From contig PTLL01000009.1 in NCBI GenBank assembly GCA_002938315.1, positions 1-49,103 on the forward strand: DNA of 49,103 nt, given 5' to 3'. This DNA comes from Alphaproteobacteria bacterium MarineAlpha3_Bin2 (GTDB lineage: Bacteria > Pseudomonadota > Alphaproteobacteria > Rhodospirillales > Casp-alpha2). The notes below the pieces were generated by a model. That model did not search any database. It worked only from the letters and a program-made list of their open reading frames with translations, and was not told the DNA's origin. Shown here in pieces: positions 25,258 through 33,371 of this stretch (position 1 is its first letter; every line of letters begins with the position of its first letter). Both the position numbers and the translations under genes were made by a program.

Positions 25258-25304
25258 ATACTATATAAAGCATTTCAGAAATAATATAACACGATATATG
25301 GTAT
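25258..25304 (+). promoter_or_regulatory. Pair of NrdR boxes upstream of nrdJ
   Basis: Two 16-bp sites match the NrdR consensus ACACWATATATWGTGT: ATACTATATAAAGCAT (25258-25273, 12 of 16) and ACACGATATATGGTAT (25289-25304, 13 of 16). Their spacing is exactly 31 bp, three helical turns, the arrangement known for NrdR repressor binding upstream of ribonucleotide reductase genes. The next gene is nrdJ, as expected. NrdR is not encoded in the window. Confidence 0.8.
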
Positions 25305-25310
25305 TTCCTA

Positions 25311-25339
25311 TTGCAAGATAAAAATAGTTGGGCTACATT
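25311..25339 (+). promoter_or_regulatory. Candidate nrdJ promoter
   Basis: TTGCAA (25311-25316) and TACATT (25334-25339) are 17 bp apart and follow the second NrdR box by 6 bp. This predicts a leader of about 155 nt before the nrdJ ATG. An alternative pair (TTTCAG/TATATG) overlaps the NrdR boxes themselves. Confidence 0.45.
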
Positions 25340-25411
25340 TTGTGGCGTTGCACCTGGGCAGACACGACATCTAGCATCGACTTCCATCGACAACTAGGAT
25401 GACGTGAAGGG

Positions 25412-25485
25412 GGCGGTTCAAAGGCCGCCAAAGGGTCGCAACCGGGGGACTGCAAGGTCCAAAAATGTAATTAACCTGAGACCTT
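25412..25485 (+). promoter_or_regulatory. Structured nrdJ leader with competing hairpins
   Basis: A hairpin GGCGG/CCGCC (25412-25416 with 25425-25429) is followed by GGAC/GTCC (25447-25450 with 25457-25460). The AAGGTC segment at 25454-25459 can instead pair with GACCTT at 25480-25485, so the last two structures exclude each other. It does not show the conserved core of a cobalamin riboswitch. Confidence 0.35.
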
Positions 25486-25501
25486 ACTTGTTGGGGGAAC
25501 A

Positions 25502-28500
25502 ATGCAAGTTACGCGGCTTTATACAAAACCAAACGAATCACCTTATTCATCCATCGAATTCCGCACGGTATCGAGCGAAATTAAAAATCCGGACGGATCC
25601 GTTGTTTTCAGCCTCTCGGACATGGAGGTTCCAGCGGAATGGTCACAGGTTGCCTGTGATGTGCTGGCGCAGAAATACTTCCGCAAGGCCGGGGTGCCAA
25701 AGCGGCTCAAGAAATTTGAGGAAAACGACGTTCCCAGTTGGCTGTGGCGAAGCGCCCCTGACGATGAGGGACTTGCTGACTTGCCGACGGATGAGCAAAC
25801 GAAAGGTGAAAACAGCGCCAAGCAGGTTTTTGACCGGCTGGCCGGAACCTGGACCTATTGGGGCTGGAAAGGCGGTTATTTCGATTCTGAAGAAGACGCC
25901 CGCGCCTACATGGATGAAATGCGCTACATGCTGGCTTCCCAATTCGGCGCGCCTAATTCCCCACAGTGGTTTAATACCGGGCTGTATTGGGCCTATGGCA
26001 TCGACGGGCCGGCGCAAGGGCATTCGTTTGTCGATTACAAAACCGGGCAACTGATCAAATCGCGATCGGCGTATGAACGTCCACAGCCCCATGCCTGTTT
26101 TATCCAGGGCATCGAAGACGATCTGGTCAACGACGGCGGCATTATGGATCTTTGGGTCCGCGAAGCACGCCTGTTCAAGTACGGGTCCGGCACCGGCACC
26201 AATTTTTCGTCGCTTCGTTCCTCCGAAGAAGGCCTTTCTGGTGGCGGTCGGTCATCGGGCCTCATGAGCTTCCTCAAGATCGGCGACCGCGCCGCCGGCG
26301 CTATCAAGTCGGGCGGTACCACCCGTCGTGCCGCTAAAATGGTCATTGTCGATATCGATCATCCGGATATTGAGCAATTCATCGCCTGGAAGTCGCTAGA
26401 GGAGCAAAAGGTCGCCGCACTGGTGGCCGGGTCAAAACTGTTGAGCAAGCATCTCAATGCCGTGATGAAAGCCTGTGTGGATGGCGGCGATGAAGTTGAG
26501 GACGAAGACCGCTTCGAGCCCACCAAAAACCCGGCACTCAAAAAGGCCATCCTGGACAGCCGCAAGGCGATGATCCCTGAAAACTGCGTCCAACGGGTGA
26601 TGCAGTTTGCCCGCCAGGGGTATACGGAAATTGAATTTCCCGAATACAACACCGATTGGGATTCCGAGGCCTATCTTACCGTATCTGGGCAGAATTCGAA
26701 CAATTCGGTCCGCGTTTCCGACGACTTCCTTGAAAAAGTCCTCGCCGACGGTGAATGGGACTTGATCCGGCGCACCGACGGCAAGCTGGCAAAGAAAGTC
26801 CGGGCTCGGGACCTGTGGGAACAGATCGGTCAGTCAGCATGGGCCTCTGCCGACCCCGGCCTACAGTTCGACACCACCATCAACGACTGGCACACCTGTT
26901 CCGAAAGCGGCCGCATCAACGGCTCAAACCCGTGTTCCGAATATATGTTCCTGGATGATACCGCCTGTAATTTGGCGTCCTTGAACCTGATGGCGTTCGC
27001 CAACGGCGAAAATGGCTTCAATGTTGCCTCGTTCGAGCACGCAGTCCGATTGTGGACCATTACACTTGAGATTTCGGTGATGATGGCCCAGTTCCCGTCG
27101 GACATCATCGCCAAGCTGAGCTATGAATTTCGTACGCTGGGCTTGGGATTCGCCAATATTGGCGGCTATTTGATGGCCGATGGCATCCCCTATGATTCTG
27201 TAGATGGACGCGCCATCTGCGGCGCCATTTCATCTTTGATGACTGGCTGCGCTTACGCCACATCGGCCGAAATGGCTGCCGAAATGGGCGCTTTTCCAAA
27301 CTTTGACGAAAACCGGGAACCCATGCTCCGTGTCGTCCGCAATCATCGTCGCGCCGCCCAAGGTGCAAAGACGGGATATGAAGGCCTGTCGATTTCCCCG
27401 GTGCCGTTAATCGCAGAGGACAATCCCGATACCCCGTTGGCCCGTGCCGCTCATGACATTTGGGATCGGGTGTTAGAATTGGGTGAGACCCGTGGCTACC
27501 GCAACGCCCAGGTATCGGTGGTCGCGCCGACCGGCACCATTGGCCTGGTCATGGATTGCGACACCACCGGCATCGAGCCGGATTTCGCCCTGGTGAAGTT
27601 CAAAAAACTGGCTGGCGGCGGGTACTTCAAGATCATCAACCGGATGGTGCCCACGGCGCTTGACGGCCTCGGCTATCCGGAGGCCCAGATCGAAGATATC
27701 ATCTCCTATGCCATCGGCCATGGAACCCTGAAGGACTCCCCCACCATCAACCATGACGTCTTAAGGGAATTGAAATTCACCGACGGCGCCATCGATGCCA
27801 TTGAAAATTCATTGGGAGACGCCTTCGATGTCCGCTACGTCTTCAACAAATGGACACTGGGTGAAGAATTCTGCGTCGATACCCTGGGCCTGGACACCGA
27901 AGCCCTAAACGGTGTGACCTTCGACATGCTGGCCGCGTTGGGCTTTACCGCCGACGAGATCGAGAACGCCAACAACTTCGTCTGCGGCGCCATGACGCTG
28001 GAAGGCGCCCCCCACATCAGAGACGAACATCTGAGCGTCTTCGATTGCGCCAATCCTTGCGGACGGATCGGCAAACGGTACTTGTCGGTGGAAAGCCATA
28101 TCCGCATGATGGCCGCCAGCCAGCCATTCATCTCCGGCGCTATTTCCAAGACCGTCAATATGCCTAATTCCGCCACCGTCGAGGAATGTAATGAGGCTTA
28201 TATGCTTTCCTGGCGCCTAGGGCTGAAAGCGAACGCTTTATACCGCGACGGATCGAAGCTTTCGCAACCATTGTCGTCGTCGGTCCTGGAAAGCGATGAC
28301 CTGGTAGAAGATGTCCAGTCCATCACCGAAGCGCCTGCAGCGGTAAAGGCCAAGGTCATCGCCGAACGCGTTGTCGAGCGGATTATTATCGGCCAACGCC
28401 AACGTCCGCCTGACCGACGCAAGGGCTACACCCAAAAAGCTATCGTCGGTGGTCACAAGGTCTATTTGCGCACTGGCGAATACGAAGACGGAAAGCTGTC

Positions 28501-29197
28501 GGAGATTTTCATCGATATGCACAAGGAAGGCGCCGCCTTCCGTTCGTTGATGAACAACTTCGCTATCGCCATATCCATCGCCCTGCAATACGGGGTGCCG
28601 CTTGAAGAATACGTGGATTCTTTCACCTTCACCCGGTTCGAGCCGTCCGGCCCGGTGACCGGCAACGATAGCATCAAGATGGCGACATCGATCCTGGATT
28701 ATATCTTCCGTGAGCTCGCCGTCAGTTACCTGGGCCGCAACGACCTTGCCCATGTGGTGCCCGAAGACTTGGCGCCCGACAGCATTGGAACCGGCGAAGA
28801 CGAAGGCCTGTTTACTGCCGGCCCCGCTATGGATGCCGTCAAGAGTGTCGCCAGCCAAGGCTACGTTCGTGGCAATTTCTTTGTGATCAAAGGCGCAAAG
28901 GACCAAGGCAACGCCGCCATGGCCCTGGATACTGAGGCCGAGGCTCAAGCTACCGTCGTGGGCACATCTACGGTGGGGGCAGCCCATGTTCCGCAAACCG
29001 AAACCGCGTTACAGGAAGCACCTGCCGTGAGCAGCGACGTAATCGAAGCTACGGATGACCGCCTGGGCCAAGTCCGCGAAGCCAAGATGCGTGGTTACGA
29101 AGGAGATTCCTGTGGTGAATGCGGGAATTTCACTCTGGTCCGCAATGGCACCTGCCTGAAGTGCCAGACCTGCGGGTCGACAACCGGATGCTCATAG
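25502..29197 (+). CDS. nrdJ: Adenosylcobalamin-dependent class II ribonucleotide reductase
   Basis: NrdJ reduces ribonucleotides to deoxyribonucleotides with an adenosylcobalamin-generated thiyl radical, without needing oxygen. The 1231-residue protein has the class II core: [21 protein letters not shown], the [26 protein letters not shown] segment, and [26 protein letters not shown]. It ends with a long C-terminal region and a Cys-rich tail ([21 protein letters not shown]) that re-reduces the active site. GGGGGAAC precedes the ATG. Control by NrdR is predicted from the paired boxes upstream, and a strong terminator follows. B12 dependence fits the MeaB locus in the same window. Confidence 0.97.
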   Translation: MQVTRLYTKPNESPYSSIEFRTVSSEIKNPDGSVVFSLSDMEVPAEWSQVACDVLAQKYFRKAGVPKRLKKFEENDVPSWLWRSAPDDEGLADLPTDEQTKGENSAKQVFDRLAGTWTYWGWKGGYFDSEEDARAYMDEMRYMLASQFGAPNSPQWFNTGLYWAYGIDGPAQGHSFVDYKTGQLIKSRSAYERPQPHACFIQGIEDDLVNDGGIMDLWVREARLFKYGSGTGTNFSSLRSSEEGLSGGGRSSGLMSFLKIGDRAAGAIKSGGTTRRAAKMVIVDIDHPDIEQFIAWKSLEEQKVAALVAGSKLLSKHLNAVMKACVDGGDEVEDEDRFEPTKNPALKKAILDSRKAMIPENCVQRVMQFARQGYTEIEFPEYNTDWDSEAYLTVSGQNSNNSVRVSDDFLEKVLADGEWDLIRRTDGKLAKKVRARDLWEQIGQSAWASADPGLQFDTTINDWHTCSESGRINGSNPCSEYMFLDDTACNLASLNLMAFANGENGFNVASFEHAVRLWTITLEISVMMAQFPSDIIAKLSYEFRTLGLGFANIGGYLMADGIPYDSVDGRAICGAISSLMTGCAYATSAEMAAEMGAFPNFDENREPMLRVVRNHRRAAQGAKTGYEGLSISPVPLIAEDNPDTPLARAAHDIWDRVLELGETRGYRNAQVSVVAPTGTIGLVMDCDTTGIEPDFALVKFKKLAGGGYFKIINRMVPTALDGLGYPEAQIEDIISYAIGHGTLKDSPTINHDVLRELKFTDGAIDAIENSLGDAFDVRYVFNKWTLGEEFCVDTLGLDTEALNGVTFDMLAALGFTADEIENANNFVCGAMTLEGAPHIRDEHLSVFDCANPCGRIGKRYLSVESHIRMMAASQPFISGAISKTVNMPNSATVEECNEAYMLSWRLGLKANALYRDGSKLSQPLSSSVLESDDLVEDVQSITEAPAAVKAKVIAERVVERIIIGQRQRPPDRRKGYTQKAIVGGHKVYLRTGEYEDGKLSEIFIDMHKEGAAFRSLMNNFAIAISIALQYGVPLEEYVDSFTFTRFEPSGPVTGNDSIKMATSILDYIFRELAVSYLGRNDLAHVVPEDLAPDSIGTGEDEGLFTAGPAMDAVKSVASQGYVRGNFFVIKGAKDQGNAAMALDTEAEAQATVVGTSTVGAAHVPQTETALQEAPAVSSDVIEATDDRLGQVREAKMRGYEGDSCGECGNFTLVRNGTCLKCQTCGSTTGCS

Positions 29198-29254
29198 AGA
29201 ATGACCGAAACTAACGAATTCAGCTTTTTTTTCCGAATCCTCCCTGGGAAACTT

Positions 29255-29300
29255 GGGACGCGTGCCGGGGGCCCTCCCTGGTACGCGTCCCGCCTTTTTT
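29255..29300 (+). terminator. Rho-independent terminator of nrdJ
   Basis: A perfect 9-bp stem GGGACGCGT/ACGCGTCCC (29255-29263 with 29283-29291) encloses a 19-nt loop and is followed by GCC and six T residues. It lies 58 bp after the nrdJ stop. The following 200 bp (29301-29506) hold no recognisable gene. Confidence 0.85.
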
Positions 29301-29506
29301 CCTTATAGGAATAAGCCTCTCACATTTGAATCGCTTAAATTAGGGTAACATCAACATTTTCTCGACATCGCTTGGGCGAGCCCCCATTTTAATCATCTAT
29401 CGACAGCCGCAAGCGGGACATTTAGTCTTATTCCCTTAAACATCCTTGAATGGTGCCGTTGCCGATAGTGAATAATGTGCAATGGGCCAGATGACTGGGG
29501 ATTCCT

Positions 29507-29654
29507 ATGGCGAAAAAAAAAGAAAATCAGCTTCTACGTTGTCGATAATGACGCCATCGACCGAAAATTGGATACCGCGCACACAGTGCTGAAGGCACGC
29601 AAATCCAAGACCAAGTGTCTGGCGCCGAGAGAAGGCGAGGGCTTCCGGATTTGA
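29507..29654 (+). pseudogene. Small basic protein gene split by an A9 tract
   Basis: ATG 29507 has a GGGGA leader and reads MAKKKENQLLRCR before a stop. The +1 frame stays open to TGA 29652-29654 and reads KKISFYVVDNDAIDRKLDTA, then HTVLKARKSKTKCLAPREGE and GFRI. One fewer A in the nine-A run at 29513-29521 would join them into a 48-residue protein starting MAKKKKISFYVVDND. This may be a sequencing error, a real mutation, or slippage by RNA polymerase on the A-tract. An alternative in-frame start without a ribosome site is ATG 29475. I do not recognise the family. A RidA-like gene follows 7 bp later. Confidence 0.45.
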
Positions 29655-29661
29655 ACACGCA

Positions 29662-30129
29662 ATGAGCGGACCCATCACCACACGATTGGCAGAACTGGGT
29701 ATTGAGTTGCCTGAACCGGCGGCGCCCGCGGCCAATTACATCCCCTTCGTCGTTACCGGAAATCTGATCTTCGTCTCCGGCCAGATAACCGTTTGGAACG
29801 GGGAACTACGCCATATCGGCCGCCTCGGCGAGAATATTGATATTGACGAAGGCTATCAGGCGGCCCGGCTTTGCGGTCTCAATCTGATCGCCCAGGCCAA
29901 GGCCGCCGCCCAGGGTGACCTCGACAAAATCAAACGGGTGGTAAAACTGGGCGGCTTCGTCAATTCGACGCCGGATTTCACCGACCAGCCCAAGGTCATC
30001 AACGGCACGTCGGACCTGATGGCTGAGGTGTTCGGGGAGGGCGGCAAACACGCCCGCTTCGCCGTCGGCGCACCGACGCTGCCGTTGGGCGTCGCGGTTG
30101 AGGTGGATGGGGTGTTTGAGCTGGGGTGA
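29662..30129 (+). CDS. RidA/YjgF-family protein
   Basis: This 155-residue protein belongs to the RidA (YjgF/YER057c) family of trimeric proteins; RidA itself hydrolyses reactive enamine or imine intermediates. The IPFVVTGNLIFVSGQITVWNGE, VVKLGGFVNSTPDFTDQPKVINGTSDL and ARFAVGAPTLPLGVAVEVDGVFEL segments are typical of the YjgF-like subgroup of about 150 residues. The usual Arg before the C-terminal strand is not at its expected place (GAPTLPLG), so enamine deaminase activity is uncertain. The preceding small ORF ends 7 bp upstream and may share the transcript. Confidence 0.88.
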   Translation: MSGPITTRLAELGIELPEPAAPAANYIPFVVTGNLIFVSGQITVWNGELRHIGRLGENIDIDEGYQAARLCGLNLIAQAKAAAQGDLDKIKRVVKLGGFVNSTPDFTDQPKVINGTSDLMAEVFGEGGKHARFAVGAPTLPLGVAVEVDGVFELG

Positions 30130-30374
30130 GGACTCTCACTTAAAATCAATTGGACTTTAACAACTTTAGATTTACTATTCGCCTTGCCTTTCGGATAATT
30201 GGATCAAGGATTGAGTTTCCCCGTGCCTGAACGGAAGCTTTTCTCAAACGCCTGAGAAGCCATTTCTTTTCCAAATCCCTAGTTTCTCCTGTCCTTAGCC
30301 AGTCAATGGATGAGGCGAGAGCCAACAGCCCCATCCCCCTTGCCAGGGCGCCCAAAAACCATCACATCTAGACC
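30130..30374. other. Intergenic region without supported gene
   Basis: This region is AT-richer than its neighbours. A 69-codon minus-strand ORF at 30146-30355 (basic, no recognised domain, no ribosome site) is the only candidate and is not supported. No clear terminator or promoter was seen. Confidence 0.3.
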
Positions 30375-31544
30375 ATGCCGGATGGACGCGAACCGACGTC
30401 AGTCAATGTGCTTGGCTCGATCAACGAGATCGGGGCCGAAGAGTGGGACGCCTGCGCCGGCGCCGATTATCCGTTCTGTCGGCATGGTTTCCTGTCGGCG
30501 TTGGAGGATTCCGGCTCGGCGGCGGCGGAAAGCGGCTGGATGCCACGTCATTTGGCCGTTCACGACGAAGACGGCATCTTGGTGGCGTGCGCGCCGCTGT
30601 ACCTGAAAAATCATTCTTACGGCGAGTACGTGTTCGACTGGGGCTGGGCCGATGCCTATGAGCGGACCGGCGGGCGCTATTACCCGAAGCTGCTGTGCGC
30701 CGTGCCGTTCACGCCGGCAACTGGACGACGCCTTTTGGTGCGCCGGGACCTTCCCACCACCGTCCAGGACGAACTCGCTCATGCCCTGGCCCAGGCCATG
30801 GTCACGCTTGGCGAACGATTAGGGGTTTCATCACTGCACATCACCTTCCCGACCAATGACGAGTGGCAAAAATTTGGCAACCTGGGGCTTTTGCAACGTG
30901 TCGGTCAGCAGTTTCACTGGCAAAATCGCGATTACGATAATTTCGACGGGTTCCTAAGCGATTTGACATCACGCAAACGCAAAGCCATCAGGAAGGAACG
31001 CGCCGCCATCGCCGACCATGGGCTCACCATCAATTGCCTGACCGGCGATGACATTTCCGAGGGTCATTGGGACTACTTTTACCGCTTCTACCGCGATACC
31101 ACCGATAAGAAATGGGGGCAGAATTACCTGAACCGGGAATTTTTTTCCCTGTTAGGCGACCGCATGGGCGAAAGCGTCGTTTTGGTCATGGTCGAGAAGG
31201 CAGGGCAACCGGTAGCCGGCGCGCTCAACCTCAAGGGCGGCGACACTCTTTTCGGCCGCAACTGGGGTTGCAATGCGGATTTTAAGTTTCTCCACTTCGA
31301 AACTTGTTATTACCAGGCCATCGACTACGCCATCGCCAACGGCCTAACATGGGTGGAAGCCGGTGCCCAGGGGCCACACAAGGTTCAACGGGGATATTTG
31401 CCCCGCCCTACCTATTCTGCCCATTGGATTGCCGATCAAGGCCTTCGCAGCGCCATCGAACGATTCCTGGGCGATGAACGCCGGGATATTGAACATGAAA
31501 TGCAATTCCTGGCTGCCCGTTCGCCGTTCAAAAAAATGGATTGA
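30375..31544 (+). CDS. COG3146 GNAT/FemAB-like acyltransferase
   Basis: This 389-residue protein of the COG3146 (DUF482) family is distantly related to GNAT and FemAB aminoacyltransferases and often labelled peptidoglycan biosynthesis protein. Visible family segments are GYE-like YVFDWGWADAYERTGGRYYPKLLCAVPFTPATGRRLL, SLHITFPTNDEWQ, FHWQNRDYDNFDGFLSDLTSRKRKAIRKER and a C-terminal ARSPF tail. The substrate is unknown. The ATG lacks an evident ribosome site, and it is followed by a frameshifted secreted protein gene. Confidence 0.82.
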   Translation: MPDGREPTSVNVLGSINEIGAEEWDACAGADYPFCRHGFLSALEDSGSAAAESGWMPRHLAVHDEDGILVACAPLYLKNHSYGEYVFDWGWADAYERTGGRYYPKLLCAVPFTPATGRRLLVRRDLPTTVQDELAHALAQAMVTLGERLGVSSLHITFPTNDEWQKFGNLGLLQRVGQQFHWQNRDYDNFDGFLSDLTSRKRKAIRKERAAIADHGLTINCLTGDDISEGHWDYFYRFYRDTTDKKWGQNYLNREFFSLLGDRMGESVVLVMVEKAGQPVAGALNLKGGDTLFGRNWGCNADFKFLHFETCYYQAIDYAIANGLTWVEAGAQGPHKVQRGYLPRPTYSAHWIADQGLRSAIERFLGDERRDIEHEMQFLAARSPFKKMD

Positions 31545-31621
31545 AACCGGCCTCGGAGTCACTCTCCGTTAACGATTACCGGACTACACTTGCGGCGAAC
31601 TAGTACAAGGGTACGGCTCCG

Positions 31622-32202
31622 GTGAATGTGGTTTTTAACGCCCTCTCAGCCTCAGGCCCGCTGTTAATGGCGGGGCTGGCGTTCTTGATGTTGGTCCAGT
31701 CGCCGATGGCGGAGGCTGCACCCACCAAGTGCGCCCGGCTTTTACCCACCGGCACCCGCGAAGTCATTATCAACCAATGTTCAAATGCCGGATCGTCAAC
31801 ATCATTCGCAAGCGCCCTGGTAACGCGGTGCCGGTCTCGCGCAGCTTTAATGTACAATCGAATTCACAGATCACGGTTCCCTTCCGCGGACCGGGCCGTT
31901 CCCGCATTACCTCGGAACGGGCGTGCAAGGGGGATCCGGGCGCGCCTATAAATCTGGCCGATCCCAACCCCCGCAAGAAGAAGGCGCCGGAGAAATGCAT
32001 CGGCATGCAACAAACCTCCAGCGGCGGCATCACCCTGGTTAATAAATGCAAGGCCTGCAAAGTCGCCCTGATCGAACGCCAAAACAGGACCGGGGGAAAT
32101 GGCAAACGCCATGCCTACAAGGTCGCTCCGCAATCGGCGATCGAGGTATTATCCAAAGGCGCCGCCCAAATCGCGCTACTGGCCGAGGTCGATTGTCCCT
32201 AA
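31622..32202 (+). pseudogene. Secreted two-repeat CxxC protein, frameshifted
   Basis: GTG 31622 begins a signal peptide (about 1-33, ending MAEAAPT) that leads to REVIINQCS. The frame then breaks at 31784-31785, and the neighbouring frame continues with CRIVNIIRKRPGNAVPVSRS to the stop at 32202. Adding one base restores a single protein of about 193 residues with two similar repeats. The first is IINQCSxCRIVNIIR...SQITVPFRG...C; the second is LVNKCKACKVALIERQN...SAIEVLSKG...C. Each repeat has CxxC and a final Cys about 45 residues later. I do not recognise the family. It is either a recent one-base loss or a sequencing error. Confidence 0.6.
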
Positions 32203-32209
32203 TCCGCGT

Positions 32210-33346
32210 TCATGTCTTCCTGGGCCACATTTCAAGCGCCACTTCGATATCAACCTCTCTGACCGCGGCGCGAGGTGGCGGCGGAGACCCATCGACATGG
32301 GCCGGAAATAATACGCTGGTCCAGCCGGCATCGCCCCGGCCACCCCTAGACACCAGTCCCCGCGCCTGGACATGGGAGTCGGTGGCGGCTTCGGCATAAT
32401 CCAGAACCGCGTGATAACAACAGTCAACATCCGCCAACAGGGCTTCCCAATAGTCGAGCGAATTGGCGGCGATGATGTCCGAAATCTCGTCAATCAAGGC
32501 CGTTTGCGGCATCGGATCGTGTTGGCGGGCAATCCATTCGGGGTGCTCCACAGCATCACAGAAATTAGCCCAAAAATGCGCCTCCAACGCACCGATGGTG
32601 ATGAACCGTCCATCCCCAGTGGCGTAGACCTGATAACAGGCCGCCCCACCATTGAGCAGGTTTTCAGCGCGCTTCAGGCCGCCATTGGCAGATGCCGTCA
32701 GACCGAAGGCCTGCCAGGACAGCATGGTTTCCGACAGGCTGACATCCAGGTAGGCGCCCTTGCCGCTTCGACCACGCGCAGCGAGCGCGCCGGTAACGGT
32801 CAGGGCCGCCTGCAAGGCGCTGGCGTAATCGGCGGCCGGCGGCCAGGTCATCACCGGCCTTGAAGCAACGCCCGAGGCACTGAACATCCCCGTTGAGGCC
32901 ATGTAATTGATGTCATGTCCGGCCTTGAGCCGTTTGGGGCCGGTTTGCCCATACCCCGAAAGGGCGCAGTGGATAAGACTTTTATTGAGGCTTTCAAGCC
33001 GGTCGCGGCCGAAACCAAGCCTTTCCAGCACGCCGGGCCGATACGATTCCAACAAGACGTCGGCGGCCCGGATCAGGCTTTCGAACGCCTGCTTGCCTGG
33101 CTTGGATTTAAGATCAATGGCGACCACGGTCTTGCCGGCATTGACGACGTCGTAATATGGATTGCGGGCATCCTTGCCTCCAAGCTGCCCGGTCACCGGG
33201 CTCAAGCGGCGCTGTGGATCGCCGTTGGGGGGCTCAACCTTGATCACCTGCGCCCCCATATCGGCGAGCAACTGAGTGGTGAACGGACCGGGAAGAAACT
33301 GACTCAAGTCAAGAACACGAACACCGTTTAGAAAGTCCGCCAACAT
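32210..33346 (-). CDS. CaiB/BaiF-type (class III) CoA-transferase
   Basis: This 378-residue class III CoA-transferase moves CoA between an acyl-CoA and a free acid. The family start LNGVRVLDLSQFLPGPFTTQLLADMGAQVIKVEPPNGDPQRR is intact, and the segments SGYGQTGPKRLKAGHDINYMA and GRSGKGAYLDVSLSETMLSW are present. The close relative alpha-methylacyl-CoA racemase cannot be excluded. The ATG at 33346 is chosen because the frame upstream of it lies inside clpA. It starts 25 bp after the clpA stop, so it is probably the last gene of clpS-clpA. Its link with proteolysis is not obvious. Confidence 0.88.
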   Translation of the reverse strand: MLADFLNGVRVLDLSQFLPGPFTTQLLADMGAQVIKVEPPNGDPQRRLSPVTGQLGGKDARNPYYDVVNAGKTVVAIDLKSKPGKQAFESLIRAADVLLESYRPGVLERLGFGRDRLESLNKSLIHCALSGYGQTGPKRLKAGHDINYMASTGMFSASGVASRPVMTWPPAADYASALQAALTVTGALAARGRSGKGAYLDVSLSETMLSWQAFGLTASANGGLKRAENLLNGGAACYQVYATGDGRFITIGALEAHFWANFCDAVEHPEWIARQHDPMPQTALIDEISDIIAANSLDYWEALLADVDCCYHAVLDYAEAATDSHVQARGLVSRGGRGDAGWTSVLFPAHVDGSPPPPRAAVREVDIEVALEMWPRKT

Positions 33347-33371
33347 CGTACCGCCGCCCGGGATCGTTCCG

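Noticed and set aside
25325-25501. Cobalamin riboswitch before nrdJ
   Set aside because: The conserved B12-box and core sequences are not visible; only generic hairpins are.
30146-30355. 69-codon minus-strand ORF between RidA and COG3146 genes
   Set aside because: No ribosome site, no recognised domain and no partner; the region reads as intergenic.
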